64,000 nucleotides of DNA from Anisodus tanguticus (GCA_034509755.1 CM067550.1:10347001-10411000); one strand, 5' to 3'. Shown: positions 32,345 through 42,602, counted from the stretch's first letter. The notes: generated from the letters alone by a model not told the origin. Program-made: numbers and translations.

Positions 32345-33413
32345 TTAATATTGTTCCTTGAAGAATATTGCATATATAATGCAACAAAATGAAAAGATAA
32401 TAATCAAGATATCGAATGTGAGGGCAGTTTTTGCCTGATCACTTAGCTCCATGTTCCTTCCACCAAGTCGATCCACCATGTCGGGGACAGATTCCCAGTT
32501 TTCTACTTCTAGCATGCGTGGATCTTGAAGCTTCATTCTCATTTTCTCTGCTTCACGACTTGCTGCCTCCTGAGCTAGTGTCCAATCATAGAATCGACGT
32601 TGTTCCTCATCGCTCAGGACATCATAAGTTTCTCTTAGTTTCATGAATTTCTCCGATGCTGCTCTTATGGGAAGGGTAGTAGTGTCTGGATGATACTCCT
32701 TTGATAGCCTCCTATAAGCAGCTTTAATTTCCTCCAGGTCAGCGGTTGCAGATACTCCCAAGAACCTGAATTAACTAACTTCTAATTTAGGCCAGCTCAT
32801 TCTAGGAGATATATATTAAGAAAATAGTGAGTAAAAGAGGAAACTTAGAATGATCACTAGTTTATCCTTGTGCTATAAAATTTTCTGATTGAACTTTGTA
32901 ATCTCTTGTGACATATCATGTGTATATTTTCTCAGAACAGGTAGTTATATTTGTATATCCTTATGTGAACTAAAAGAAAGTAAAAGCAACAAGTTGAAAT
33001 TCTCCCCATGTAAACTGTGAGCCACACATTAAGAGATAAGATAATAACAGACTTTCTGAAGATAGAAACTAGAAAATGAAGACTAACTGGTAGTGAGAAT
33101 TAGCTGAACTGTTGAGCAGGTCAGAGAATTTTTCATCAAGGAGATTCTTTTCGTCTGTTCTGATACGTTCTTGTGTTGACTGTGATTTACTTCCTATCCA
33201 TCCTTCATCCTCATTCTCCCAGTGAATTCTTGTATCGACACCAGGAGGAGCACGTTTTCGCCCACTGGGGCCTTCTTGGGTTGCATAAACCTGGAAGCCA
33301 ACACGGCGGCTTCTTTGTTTTGTTGTCAACCATCGGCTATATGTTCTGTGCTCAGTGCTTTGGTTCCTGGAAAGGAAGGTGAATGGAGCTGGTCGAGCTG
33401 TTGCAGAGGCCAT
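32345..33413 (-). CDS. ndhT: NAD(P)H dehydrogenase-like complex subunit T (J-domain protein), chloroplastic
   Basis: Two exons: 33413-33088 and 32765-32345, GT-AG, with Gln109 split across the junction; 248 aa in all. Residues 1 to about 45 are rich in Ser/Ala/Arg and lack acids until the SRNQSTEHR segment, as in a plastid transit peptide. Next come PGVDTRIHWENEDEGWIGSK, then a J domain from about 107 (SHYQFLGVSATADLEEIKAA) with the HPD tripeptide at 134-136 and DEEQRRFYDWTLAQE. The C-terminus has MVDRLGGRNMELSDQA and one membrane span (about 225-243, TFDILIIIFSFCCIIYAIFF). Layout and length match Arabidopsis NdhT/CRRJ, which together with NdhS forms the ferredoxin-binding part of the thylakoid NDH complex in cyclic electron flow. 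The reading frame is intact. Confidence 0.94.
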
Positions 33414-33879
33414 GAGAATAGAAAGTTTTTTTGTGTCTAACTTGAGGAGTTTAGAGGAGGGGCCTTCCGACCACCTTGTCTTTCTGTGTGGTGAGGAATT
33501 AACCGATCATTTTTTGAAATATCAATAATTTTGGAGTTTTAACTTATGTACCCTAATAGTTTAAAAGAACCTTTATGAATCAGAAATTGAAGCACATTAA
33601 TTTCGCTTGTTGCCATCCTTTGCCTCCGGGGCTCGTCCCAAGCACAAGATCAATGTTGAGTCAATAGTCATTTCGAGGGGTACCAGAAGTGGAATTAGTA
33701 ACCTAGAAAATGAGGCAGACTAGCTGCTACGAGTATGGTAGAATAAATTATTTATTTTTAGTTTATATAAGTTAAATAGATAATCTTGTACCTCTAGAAA
33801 GATAGGAGAGAGATATCTTGGGAGTTCAAACCTATAAATAAGAACCTAGTCAAGTCAGCAAAATAAAAGTACTAAGATA

Positions 33880-34069
33880 TGAAGTTACAGAATATACACT
33901 TTATATTCCTGTCATATTATTAGTGATATTGTACATATGTAATTATGGTAGTAATCTTTTGTATTAGGAAAATGTATATTTGATTTCCGTAATTTTAGGC
34001 TAGGTTTACTAGTGTATATCATGTATATAAACAAATTACATTAATGAACATACTAAAGGGATTATTCTC
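33880..34069 (+). repeat. Left LTR, plus orientation, truncated at its 3' tip
   Basis: TGAAGTTACAGAATATACAC...TAAAGGGATTATTCTC. The right copy continues with TTTCA before the primer site; here that tip is missing and RT coding follows at once. Confidence 0.8.
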
Positions 34070-34253
34070 AGTCTGGCTCTCTCAAAAGCATGGTCCATTC
34101 ATCAGCTGGACGTGAAAAATGCGTTCTTATCCGGTGAACTCAAGAAAACTGTATATATGCATCATCCCTTGGGTTTCAAGGACCCTGCTCATCCTAACCA
34201 TGTGTGCTTACTGAAGAAGTCCTTGTATGGGCTAAAACAGGCCCCTCGGGCTT
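34070..34253 (+). pseudogene. copia reverse transcriptase fragment fused to the LTR
   Basis: Reads SLALSKAWSIHQLDVKNAFL, then SGELKKTVYMHHPLGF, VCLLKKSLYGLKQAPRAW. This is the RT stretch just before the YVDD box and is uninterrupted. After AW the sequence switches to the reverse strand of gag. The coding reading ending at 34519 is therefore chimeric. Confidence 0.88.
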
Positions 34254-34332
34254 GGCCTTGCTGCTGCCTCTATTGTCCACTGGGACTGGCCCAGTTTGAT
34301 CCTGGAAACGGGCAGGGCGACATGGCCACTGT

Positions 34333-35265
34333 TCATTGGCCCAAGACAGGCCCCAGGGCCACTGCCCAGCGGCGCAAGCCTGCTGCCAGGGGTTCAGTGG
34401 CCGGTCCCCTGCTGACCGCCACTGCCTCCTCTTCGTTCGCCACTGCCGCTGCCGTTGCGCCGCGGCCACCACCCTTTCCACCTCCACATCCGCCACCACA
34501 ATTTTTTCCACGATTTTGACCCTTTTTGCCACCCCCGTTGTTACGATTTTGACCATAATTTTCTGAGAATGATTGAGAGTCATCGGTTTCGCGGGACGTG
34601 GCCACCATCATGGCGGAATTAGATCCGGTAGCCGCCTTTTTAGCCAAAAATGCTTCTTCTAAGGTAAGCATGGAACATGCTTGGTATAACGGTGGGAGAG
34701 GATTGCTTTGGCGAAGAAGAGTTCCAACCCCATTATACGCCTCGGAGAGGCCTGCAACCATATGAAGAACAAGACGATCATTCGTGACGGGTGCGCCAAC
34801 GTTCTTGAGTTGATCCGACAACTCCTTGAGCCTTTGACAATAGACAGAGGCACTTGGAAAATCCTCCATATTTATGTGGGAGAATTCTTTCTCAAGGATC
34901 ATGGCACGGGAATTTTCGTTATCTTGGAATATATCACGCAACCTATTCCAAGCTTCCATTGCCGTGGCGTCGGGTTCGATGATTGTCTGTAAGAGGTCTG
35001 TAGAGATGGTGGAATAAATCCATTGGAGCACCGTAGCATCAAGAATTGCCCACAACTCTATTTCATCATCAATGGAAGGCACCTTCTCCTTGCCTTTTTC
35101 CGGTTTGACGATGTGATGGAGGACTCTATGAGACCTGACGTGAATTTTAAAGAGTTCTGCCCACGTTGCGTACTGGACGTTCTCCATTTCAAGAACAATA
35201 GGGATGTTGTTCTTGATGTTGGAGACTGCAAGGGCAGGATGAAATGTATTCTTTGTGGTACACAT
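34333..35265 (-). CDS. copia Gag (UBN2-type), 310 aa, intact reading frame
   Basis: Starts MCTTKNTFHPALAVSNIKNN. It contains ENVQYATWAELFKIHVRSHR, ELWAILDATVLQWIYSTIST, AMEAWNRLRDIFQDNENSRA, LEKEFSHINMEDFPSASVYC and LVLHMVAGLSEAYNG, the usual copia Gag core. The C-terminal part is Gly/Asn-rich (KKGQNRGKNCGGGCGGGKGG) and then Ala-rich. The reading stops before a clear CCHC knuckle; the reverse-complement DNA continues to about 34254 and is then cut by the inversion join. Nucleocapsid role in the parent element; here there is no pol beside it on the same strand. Confidence 0.85.
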   Translation of the reverse strand: MCTTKNTFHPALAVSNIKNNIPIVLEMENVQYATWAELFKIHVRSHRVLHHIVKPEKGKEKVPSIDDEIELWAILDATVLQWIYSTISTDLLQTIIEPDATAMEAWNRLRDIFQDNENSRAMILEKEFSHINMEDFPSASVYCQRLKELSDQLKNVGAPVTNDRLVLHMVAGLSEAYNGVGTLLRQSNPLPPLYQACSMLTLEEAFLAKKAATGSNSAMMVATSRETDDSQSFSENYGQNRNNGGGKKGQNRGKNCGGGCGGGKGGGRGATAAAVANEEEAVAVSRGPATEPLAAGLRRWAVALGPVLGQ

Positions 35266-35380
35266 GATTGAGGAACAAGAGGAGAATTAGGGTTTCGGAA
35301 AAAAAATTGAAGGGAGGAGGACGACCGAAGGGGAGTAGGGCGGCGAAAGTTGTTTTGTGGAGAAGGAAAGTTTTTTCCCT

Positions 35381-35395
35381 AGACTGTTGATACCA
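35381..35395 (-). other. Primer-binding site of the rearranged copia element
   Basis: Minus strand TGGTATCAACAGTCT directly follows the minus-oriented LTR. It is a variant of the TGGTATCAgagc initiator-tRNA complement, matching eight bases plus a partial tail. Confidence 0.8.
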
Positions 35396-35590
35396 TGAAA
35401 GAGAATAATCCTTTGAGTATTTTCGTTAATGTAATTGGTTTATATACATGATAGACACTAGTAAACCTAGCCTATAATTACGGAAATCAAATATACATTT
35501 TCTTAATACAAAAGATTACTACCATAATTATAGATGTACAATATCACTAATAATATCACAGGAATATACGGTGTATATTCTATGACTTTA
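35396..35590 (-). repeat. Right LTR, minus orientation
   Basis: Reverse complement of the left LTR with about 10 percent differences; complete at the primer-site side (ends TTTCA). The outer tip reads TAAAGTCATAGAAT against TGAAGTTACAGAAT on the left. Confidence 0.85.
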
Positions 35591-36702
35591 GGGGTCGGAT
35601 GACAAAAAAATATGTTAGTACTTGGAATGGAAATGTTTTCACATAATCACTTGACTTTTAAACAGCAGGACTGGAGGTTAATGTAATTTATGATCTTTAT
35701 ATGGCAGGTAAAAAAGAGCTAAGTTGTTCTCTGTACCAATAAATGTTTTTGTATGACCCGTTTTAATCTGCCTTGCTTTCAATTCCTAAAGCTGGATCTT
35801 TATACAAATAATATCACATTACTTGTTAATGTACCATTACTAGGAAGGGGCGCGATTCAGTTCAACAAACGACCAAAACGTAGCTTTTTTTTTATATATA
35901 TATTGTTGGAAATTTGCCTTTGGCGGGAGTTGCGACCGACCAACTTTAACGGCTTAAACACTAGTGTTACGTATGTTGGAGAATTCGGTTCTTCACACAT
36001 GCATGATCTACTAAGTACGTAGATAACCGTAGGGCCAAGAATCGTCAAATTTCATTGAGAAATGAAAGAGATATTGGTTCACGAAGTAAGGTGTTTGAAG
36101 CATGGAAAGTGTGGTATTGTGTGTAATTCTCCCACATCGGTAGAGGAAGAAAGAATTGTTGTGTATATAAGATTCGAAATTGGTTTGGGGTTTGGGACCC
36201 CAAGGGGTATCCCATGTGTTTAAAGGAGGGAGGACCTAGATGTGCTTCGGTTCGAGGAAAGACCACACGCGCGCCGCCGCCGCCCGCCCGTCCCGTCCGG
36301 TTCGGGTTCACGGGTCGTGGGCGTGGGCCTTCGATATTATCTTTTTGGGCCGAGAAAACTTTGCCGAAGTACGTTTGATCCCGAAGTTTCGGACGTACGG
36401 TTTGAACCGAGAATTCTTTCGGATGTCTTGTTTGGTCCCGAAGTTTCAAGATGTACGAGTTTGGTCCCCTGAAGTTTCAAGATGTACGAGTTTGGTCCCT
36501 GAAGTTTTCGAGAAAGTTGGAATTTCGACAGTCAAAGCGAGAAACGTCCAAGCTCTCAATTCGGCCATTTATTTTGGCTGAATTACTCCTCCTATAATGG
36601 CCAAAACAGTTGGTTTTTCACCATTTATGTTGGTGACTTTACTACCTCCATAATGACCATTATTTGGCTATTATGGAGGCAGTTTTCAGCCCCTCCCTCA
36701 CC

Positions 36703-36710
36703 TATATAAA
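36703..36710 (+). promoter_or_regulatory. LTR TATA box
   Basis: TATATAAA in CTCACCTATATAAACACACC; the same box is at 41979-41986 in the right LTR. The transcript would start about 25-35 nt downstream. Confidence 0.75.
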
Positions 36711-36937
36711 CACACCCTTACACCATTGTTGAGAACTACAAAGAACAGAAAAATAACAGTTCATAAAGCTCACGAAAATACACAACAAAAACAGTTTTCT
36801 TCCTACAACTTCCAACCATCATTTCGTTACTCAATATTCTTCACGGTAGCTCTTGAGTTTCCTTTGCTCAAGGGTTCCATTGCTGTTTTATCTTGGGAGA
36901 CAAATTGTCCAGGACGTATAAAGGATACATACGGGGC

Positions 36938-36951
36938 AATATTGTCTTAAG
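36938..36951 (+). other. LTR segment complementary to the primer-site position
   Basis: AATATTGTCTTAAG is a perfect 14-nt reverse complement of CTTAAGACAATATT at 37158-37171, one base after the LTR end. Confidence 0.8.
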
Positions 36952-37157
36952 GACAGAGTGCTACACTCGACTCAGCATAAACCAGTTTCCATTTTTCAGT
37001 TTTCAACAAAATTGTAATTTCAGTTTTGTGGTTATCTTGTAATTTTCAGATTACTAGTTGAACTATTGAATCTTTGTTTATCCTTTCGAATATTTGTAAT
37101 AGTTATATACTTCCCGTACTGCTTTATAAAGTACCATAGAGCAAAATCTCCCAACAA

Positions 37158-37171
37158 CTTAAGACAATATT
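37158..37171 (+). other. Candidate self-complementary primer-binding site
   Basis: CTTAAGACAATATT stands where a tRNA primer site should be. No TGG-starting tRNA complement is present in the first 40 nt after the LTR. Confidence 0.5.
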
Positions 37172-37200
37172 TGTATAGTATTACTATTAGTGTTCGAAAG

Positions 37201-37428
37201 ATGTCGGTCAAAAGTTGTGTGACCAAATCTGTATATGGCAATGGTTTTTTGGTAGAAGAGAGTGATGATGATGAACGTGTTCATGGTGTCACCGCTACCA
37301 AGACTGGTGGGAAGAAGCGCTCTCGAGAGCACGAGGATGTCAACTCGGGACAAGAGGAGAAGAGTGAAGATGTTATTCTATCTTGTAGCAGAAGGCCTAA
37401 ATCTGTCCCAGACAAAGGATCCGAATAA
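37201..37428 (+). CDS. 75-aa charged reading frame at the 5' end of the element's interior
   Basis: Starts MSVKSCVTKSVYGNGFLVEE and contains ESDDDERVHG, GGKKRSREHEDVNSGQEEKS and CSRRPKSVPDKGSE. It lies 45 nt after the left LTR, where Gag would begin in an ordinary element. The composition (acidic patches beside KKRSR) resembles a nuclear or RNA-binding tail, but no family is recognised. It may be a relic of Gag, a real small protein or chance. Confidence 0.35.
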   Translation: MSVKSCVTKSVYGNGFLVEESDDDERVHGVTATKTGGKKRSREHEDVNSGQEEKSEDVILSCSRRPKSVPDKGSE

Positions 37429-37442
37429 TGGTGAGAAGGAAA

Positions 37443-38125
37443 TGGACACTCAGTCTGATGAAGTGACTGAAGTGAGCCAGAATCCGAAATTGGGATAAGT
37501 AGTTTTTCTTACTTGTCAAGAATAAAGATTAAATGATGTACGATTAAAAATGGATTAAAGTAAGGAGGAATATGAAAATAATTTATATTCCTTACGCTTT
37601 AAAATCGAAGTTTAATCTTATCTTCTTTCCCGTTTAAAGATTGGATTGTAAATGACTTAAAAAGATCCGTTCTTTTAAGTGTAATTGTTAAAGTGTGTAA
37701 AGTATGTTCGCACATACGATGGAGAAAGATCCACTAAGCGTGCGAAAATCGTTACCACTCTTAAGTAAGCGCCAAGAATTATCGGGCACCAATCATAACG
37801 GAAGAAGTCTAAAAATTGATGACGTTGAGCCTGTCATATTATTTGGCGAAGATCCTTCATAGGATGATATTGGACACTCGGTCATACAAAGCCTCCGGCG
37901 GACCGAAGTGGGCCAAAATTCCTTTGATATGATGATATTGGACACTCAGTCATATAAAGCCTCCGGGCGACTGGAGTGGTGCCAGAATTCATTTCATAGG
38001 AAAAGTAATGGACACCTAGTAAGGTGGGCCAGAGTTTCTAGGTCTTAATGATCTGAAGGCCTAAAGAAAGGCAGTAAAGAAATTGGACACTCAGTCTGCC
38101 AAAGCAACTGGAGTGGGCCATAGTA
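37443..38125 (+). repeat. Degenerate dispersed repeat in the element's interior, five units
   Basis: Units start GGACACTCAGTCTGATGAAG (37444), GGACACTCGGTCATACAAAG (37871), GGACACTCAGTCATATAAAG (about 37932), GGACACCTAGTAAGG (about 38010) and GGACACTCAGTCTGCCAAAG (38084). Each is followed by a GTGGGCCA(A/G)A-like motif. They are not in one reading frame. Confidence 0.7.
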
Positions 38126-41120
38126 TCTGGATCATATATGATCCGGTTACGCCCTAACCACGGGTAAGAGGTTGTTCATGTGAAGCAACACCACCTCTAA
38201 AGTAGAAGGGGTTGGAGAGGTTGTCCTCAATAGGACTTCAGGGAATGAGATCACTCTAAGATGAGGTGATACATATTCCTAACTTGGTTTAAGGGACGCT
38301 GTTGGTCAAGCTAGTTTGAAATTAGTCCAACAGGTCTGTAATAACTAAGAATGGTACAGTATGTCTGTAGCCAAATGAATGATATATTTGTAATCCGTGC
38401 ATCTATGCCATCATAGATTAAGACACGTTAAATAGCAAGTCATTCAAAAGCTAACGATGTTAAGATTGTTGCCTACCGTCGAAATAAACCCTCAAAATAA
38501 ATGTGAGGTAGATGAAGAGGCAAAATCACCTTTCCAAATTCCGTCAAGGGAATAGCGAAAGAAGCACCGCTCCTCTAGAACTTAGTCACACCTAATTGGG
38601 TGATTTGAAGTTTATACAAAATAGAGGGGGGAGACAAGTACGTTGTGATCGTCATTTGATGATAGTACAACGTATGGAATCCTTTGTTTGTTGAAAAACA
38701 AAGATGAAGTTGTTGAAGCGGATAAGCGCTACAAAGCAGAAGTTGAAAATCAACTAAGCCTACGGATTGAAAAATTCGTAGTGATAGAGGGGGAGAATGT
38801 GAAGCATCGTTCATTAAATGAATGTTCATTTCTCACCTCAGTCTAATGGTGTTAGCCAAGCGCGAAGTCGTATGCCAAAATTATGAGGGGTAGCTTGGTA
38901 AAAGATGGGCTACCGAAACAGGTCAAGTTCGACCTAAGACTGTAGATTGCATATCCACCGGATCCGCAAATAACGATAGTGTTGATCGCCTCTTGGCGTC
39001 AAAGAATGTTGAATTCTTTGGAGATAACTTTCCTTGGAAAAGGAAAAAGGAGTAATTGCTCAAGGTTAACAAGAACCCGCGAGGGCTCGTCGTCCGGAAC
39101 TAGACGTTCCGTATCTTCATGACTCGAAAGTTCTTTGTCTATCCGGAACTTAATATTCCGGATCTGAGAACTCGGGGATTCTAGATGTTGAACCAAGACG
39201 GAGCAAAGAGGGGACAAAGACTTGTTCCAGTCCTTCTAGCTTGTATGGTTGAGAACGAACCATGGACAATTAACAAATAATTGTTATCTCCAAAAGCGCA
39301 TTTTGCTTTGGAAAGAAGCTAAAGGGAGAAATAGATTCCATATATAGAACCATACGTGTGTAATAGTTAATCTTCCTCCAGGAAAAGAACCTTGGGTTAT
39401 AAAAAGTGCTCCCCGTGAGTAGCTTCACATCAGGGCCATTGTAATCTTACATGGCATGGGTGTTGAAACAAACGACCTTCCAAACCGGAGAGTTGGAAGA
39501 AGAGGATCGAATTGGTTTCTTTGAACTGTTGGGCTTCTTCCGAACTTTCATTTTGGTCCCCGAAATGTTAACATTTTGGTCCCGAAAGTCTCGAGATAAA
39601 ACAGAAACAATGAATCGATCACGAAACATTGACTCGAAGTTAGAAAGCCAACAGTTGGAAAACCAACGGTCTTAGAGTGAAAATCATATTGAAACAAAGT
39701 CTCGATATGAAAGATATGTGTATCACGAGATGACTTCTTAGGAATTGAATTTCTAAGACATCTAACGGATGGTCAATAGTTGACGATCTCGTTGAAGCCA
39801 CCAATAGATATGAATCATAGAACTGATTGGAATCATGGTGCACCCATAGACAAGGAGCAATATGCTCGGGTCACGTGTAGTTCAATGTATTGTACACACT
39901 ACAACCGACCCGGTATCGTCCAACAAACAGATCGGTTGAACTAAGGTTCACCGATGATCTTAATACATGATCAATAGAAGGCGTTAAGTCGGATATGACG
40001 ATATTTGAATTATTCGCTTATCTACGGATTATAGTATTACGGATGTCCAGCGGTTACGAGAGAACACGGTGATGCAAACTGGACATCGGATCGAAGAACA
40101 CCAAAGTCACAAGTAAATGTGTATGGTGGGTCGTGGAAAATCCTCTAAGCAAACTTGCATCGACCGATTCATGATGGTATCGGAGTTTATCGCTTTATAC
40201 AAAGCATGAAAGAAGTTGAGTAACTTCATGACTCATTAGAGGACGTCCCTTATTGGGAGAAACCCGTGCCTTCAGCGGTTCTACACCGTGGCTAGCCGAT
40301 AGGCTTTAGGAAGGACACGGATGACGGCGTCGGACATATCTGTCACGATCGTCGGAGACATAAGCCGTATGGCGAGTTGATCATCACGGGTGTCACTTCC
40401 TTATTTACTAACTAAGGGACTACCCGGAGATCAAGTGTTCGCCTGTCTAGGGGAATGGGCTTAAAACCCAAAATATACGAACCAATACGGTGGAAACCCA
40501 ACCTTACGAACTGGAGATCCCGTAATTTGGTTCAATGGGAAAACTAAGTTGTAAAGGTTCGGTTGATCGCTTCGTCGAAGCATGAGCACTTCGGATAGTG
40601 ATTTACGAAAAGAAACACCAAATCCAAAGCCGTTCCCGCGATAGACGTTAAGTGCTATCTGCAAGTATGGGTAAAGGTTAAGTTTTCAAAACTCCGTAAT
40701 GATCCTCAACGGTTGAGGTTAGGTCTTTGGGAAACTTTTAATGGTTCCTAACACTTGTGAAGTGGGGTATAGCAGGATACCTTGTAGGAGACCACCTATT
40801 TAAGTGCGAGGACGGGCCGCCTCAAATTGAACGCACTTAAGAATCCAAGACGTTGTCCATGGCCAAAACGGACAAAACATTACGAAGAAGAGAGTAAGGG
40901 AATTTGTTGTGTTGGTACCGTTGTCTTGGCTTACACTAAACACCGACGGTTCAAGACATCACGTTCACCGCGCGCAAAGTAAGTAAGTCCGATGGTATTC
41001 AACTATGGAAGGTTCAAAGCCGAGGCTACCTCTCCTTATGCAACATCGGTCCATTTGAAATATTGCCGGAAATGGAAAAGGCACCATGTGAGTGCGCCAA
41101 AATCTCTTTCAAGAGGGGAT

Positions 41121-42432
41121 TGTTGGAAATTTGCCTTTGGCGGGAGTTGCGACCGACCAACTTTAATGGCTTAAACACTAGTGTTACGTATGTTGGAGAA
41201 TTCGGTTCTTCACACATGCATGATCTACTAAGTACGTAGATAACCGTAGGGCCAAGAATCGTCAAATTTCATTGAGAAATGAAAGAGATATTGGTTCACG
41301 AAGTAAGGTGTTTGAAGCATGGAAAGTGTGGTATTGTGTGTAATTCTCCCACATCGGTAGAGGAAGAAAGAATTGTTGTGTATATAAGATTCGAAATTGG
41401 TTTGGGGTTTGGGACCCCAAGGGGTATCCCATGTGTTTAAAGGAGGGAGGACCTAGATGTGCTTCGGTTCGAGGAAAGACCACACGCGCGCCGCCGCCGC
41501 CCGCCCGTCCCGTCCGGTCCGGTTCCGGTTCCGGTTCCGGGTTCTCGGGTTCTCGGGTTCACGGGTCACGGGTCGTGGGTCGTGGGCCGTGGGCTGTGGG
41601 CTGTGGGCCTTCTGATATTATCTTTTTGGGCCGAAAACTTTGCCGAAGTACGTTTGATCCCGAAGTTTCGGACGTACGAGTTTGAACCGAATTCTTTCGG
41701 ATGTACTTGTTTGGTCCCGAAGTTTCAAGATGTACAGTTTGGTCCCTGAAGTTTCAAGATGTACAAGTTTGGTCCCGGAAGTTTTCGAAAGTTGGAATTT
41801 CGACAGTCAAAGCAGAAACGTCCAAGCTCTCAATTCAGCCATTTATTTTGGCTGAATTACTCCTCCTATAATGGCCAAAACAGTTGGTTTTTCACCATTT
41901 ATGTTGGTGACTTTACTACCTCCATAATGACCATTATTTGGCTATTATGGAGGCGAGCTTTTCAGCCCCTCCCTCACCTATATAAACACACCCTTACACC
42001 ATTGTTGAGAACTACAAAGAACAGAAAAATAACAGTTCATAAAGCTCACGAAAATACACAACAAAAACAGTTTTCTTCCTACAACTTCCAACCATCATTT
42101 CGTTACTCAATATTCTTCACGGTAGCTCTTGAGTTTCCTTTGCTCAAGGGTTCCATTGCTGTTTTATCTTGGGAGACAAATTGTCCAGGACGTATAAAGG
42201 ATACATACGGGGCAATATTGTCTTAAGGACAGAGTGCTACACTCGACTCAGAGATAAACCAGTTTCCATTTTTCGTTTTCAACAAAATTGTAATTTCAGT
42301 TTTGTGGTTATCTTGTAATTTTCAGATTACTAGTTGAACTATTGAATCTTTGTTTATCCTTTCGAATATTTGTAATAGTTATATACTTCCCGTACTGCTT
42401 TATAAAGTACCATAGAGCAAAATCTCCCAACA
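41121..42432 (+). repeat. Right LTR of the non-autonomous element
   Basis: Same text as the left LTR but about 59 bp longer, mostly from extra GGTTCC, GGGTTCTC and GGGC(T/C)GTG units at 41515-41610. Other differences are mainly 1-2 nt indels. Confidence 0.92.
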
Positions 42433-42602
42433 TATATATATGTTAAATTCTGAATCTACAAACTTCAAATTCTGAATTTTGTTATGTGTATTAGAATTTA
42501 GATGTCGGTGTCCTTATGGAGTGACATATGCAGCATGAGGAGGGCCAAGGGGGAACAAGTTCATACTCAAGTAAAGCATCGATCACCACACCAGCAACTA
42601 GG

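Larger units (their letters stand above)
33880..35590. mobile_element. Rearranged copia element with inverted LTRs
   Basis: A 190-bp LTR in plus orientation (33880-34069) and a 195-bp LTR of the same family in minus orientation (35396-35590) bracket the unit. Left to right: LTR(+), RT fragment(+), gag(-), leader with primer site(-), LTR(-). Normal elements have directly repeated LTRs and one coding strand. The head-to-head join of RT and gag is at about 34254. No target duplication could be seen. Confidence 0.85.
35904..37156 (+). repeat. Left LTR of the non-autonomous element
   Basis: U3 holds CCCACATCGG, a GC-rich stretch (36265-36335), five repeats of about 30 bp (36365-36512), an inverted repeat (36588-36605 with 36663-36679) and a TATA box at 36703. 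Downstream is a long R/U5 with AATATTGTCTTAAG at 36938. Confidence 0.92.
35904..42432 (+). mobile_element. Non-autonomous LTR retrotransposon without gag-pol (LARD-like)
   Basis: Direct LTRs (35904-37156, 1,253 bp; 41121-42432, 1,312 bp) both begin TGTTGGAAATTTGCC and end CTCCCAACA. TATAT stands before and after the element (35899-35903, 42433-42437). A polypurine tract TTTCAAGAGGGGA precedes the right LTR. The 3.96-kb interior has no Gag, protease, integrase, RT or RNase H motif in any frame I could read; the only notable frame is a 75-aa reading at 37201. The LTRs are very similar outside GC-rich tandem repeats, which suggests a recent insertion. It would depend on enzymes of another element. 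Confidence 0.88.

Noticed and set aside
34112..34519. 135-aa plus-strand frame starting in copia RT
   Set aside because: Only the first 47 residues are RT; the remainder is antisense of gag across the inversion join, so it is not a natural protein.
36726..36950. Open frame in the LTR (repeated in the right LTR up to 42226)
   Set aside because: It lies within the LTR R/U5 region, has no recognised domain, and its two copies have different N-termini because of LTR indels. It is probably chance.
35904..42432. Endogenous pararetrovirus as an explanation for the non-coding LTR element
   Set aside because: No movement-protein, coat, protease, RT or RNase H motif was seen. True direct LTRs with a 5-bp duplication and a polypurine tract indicate an LTR retrotransposon.
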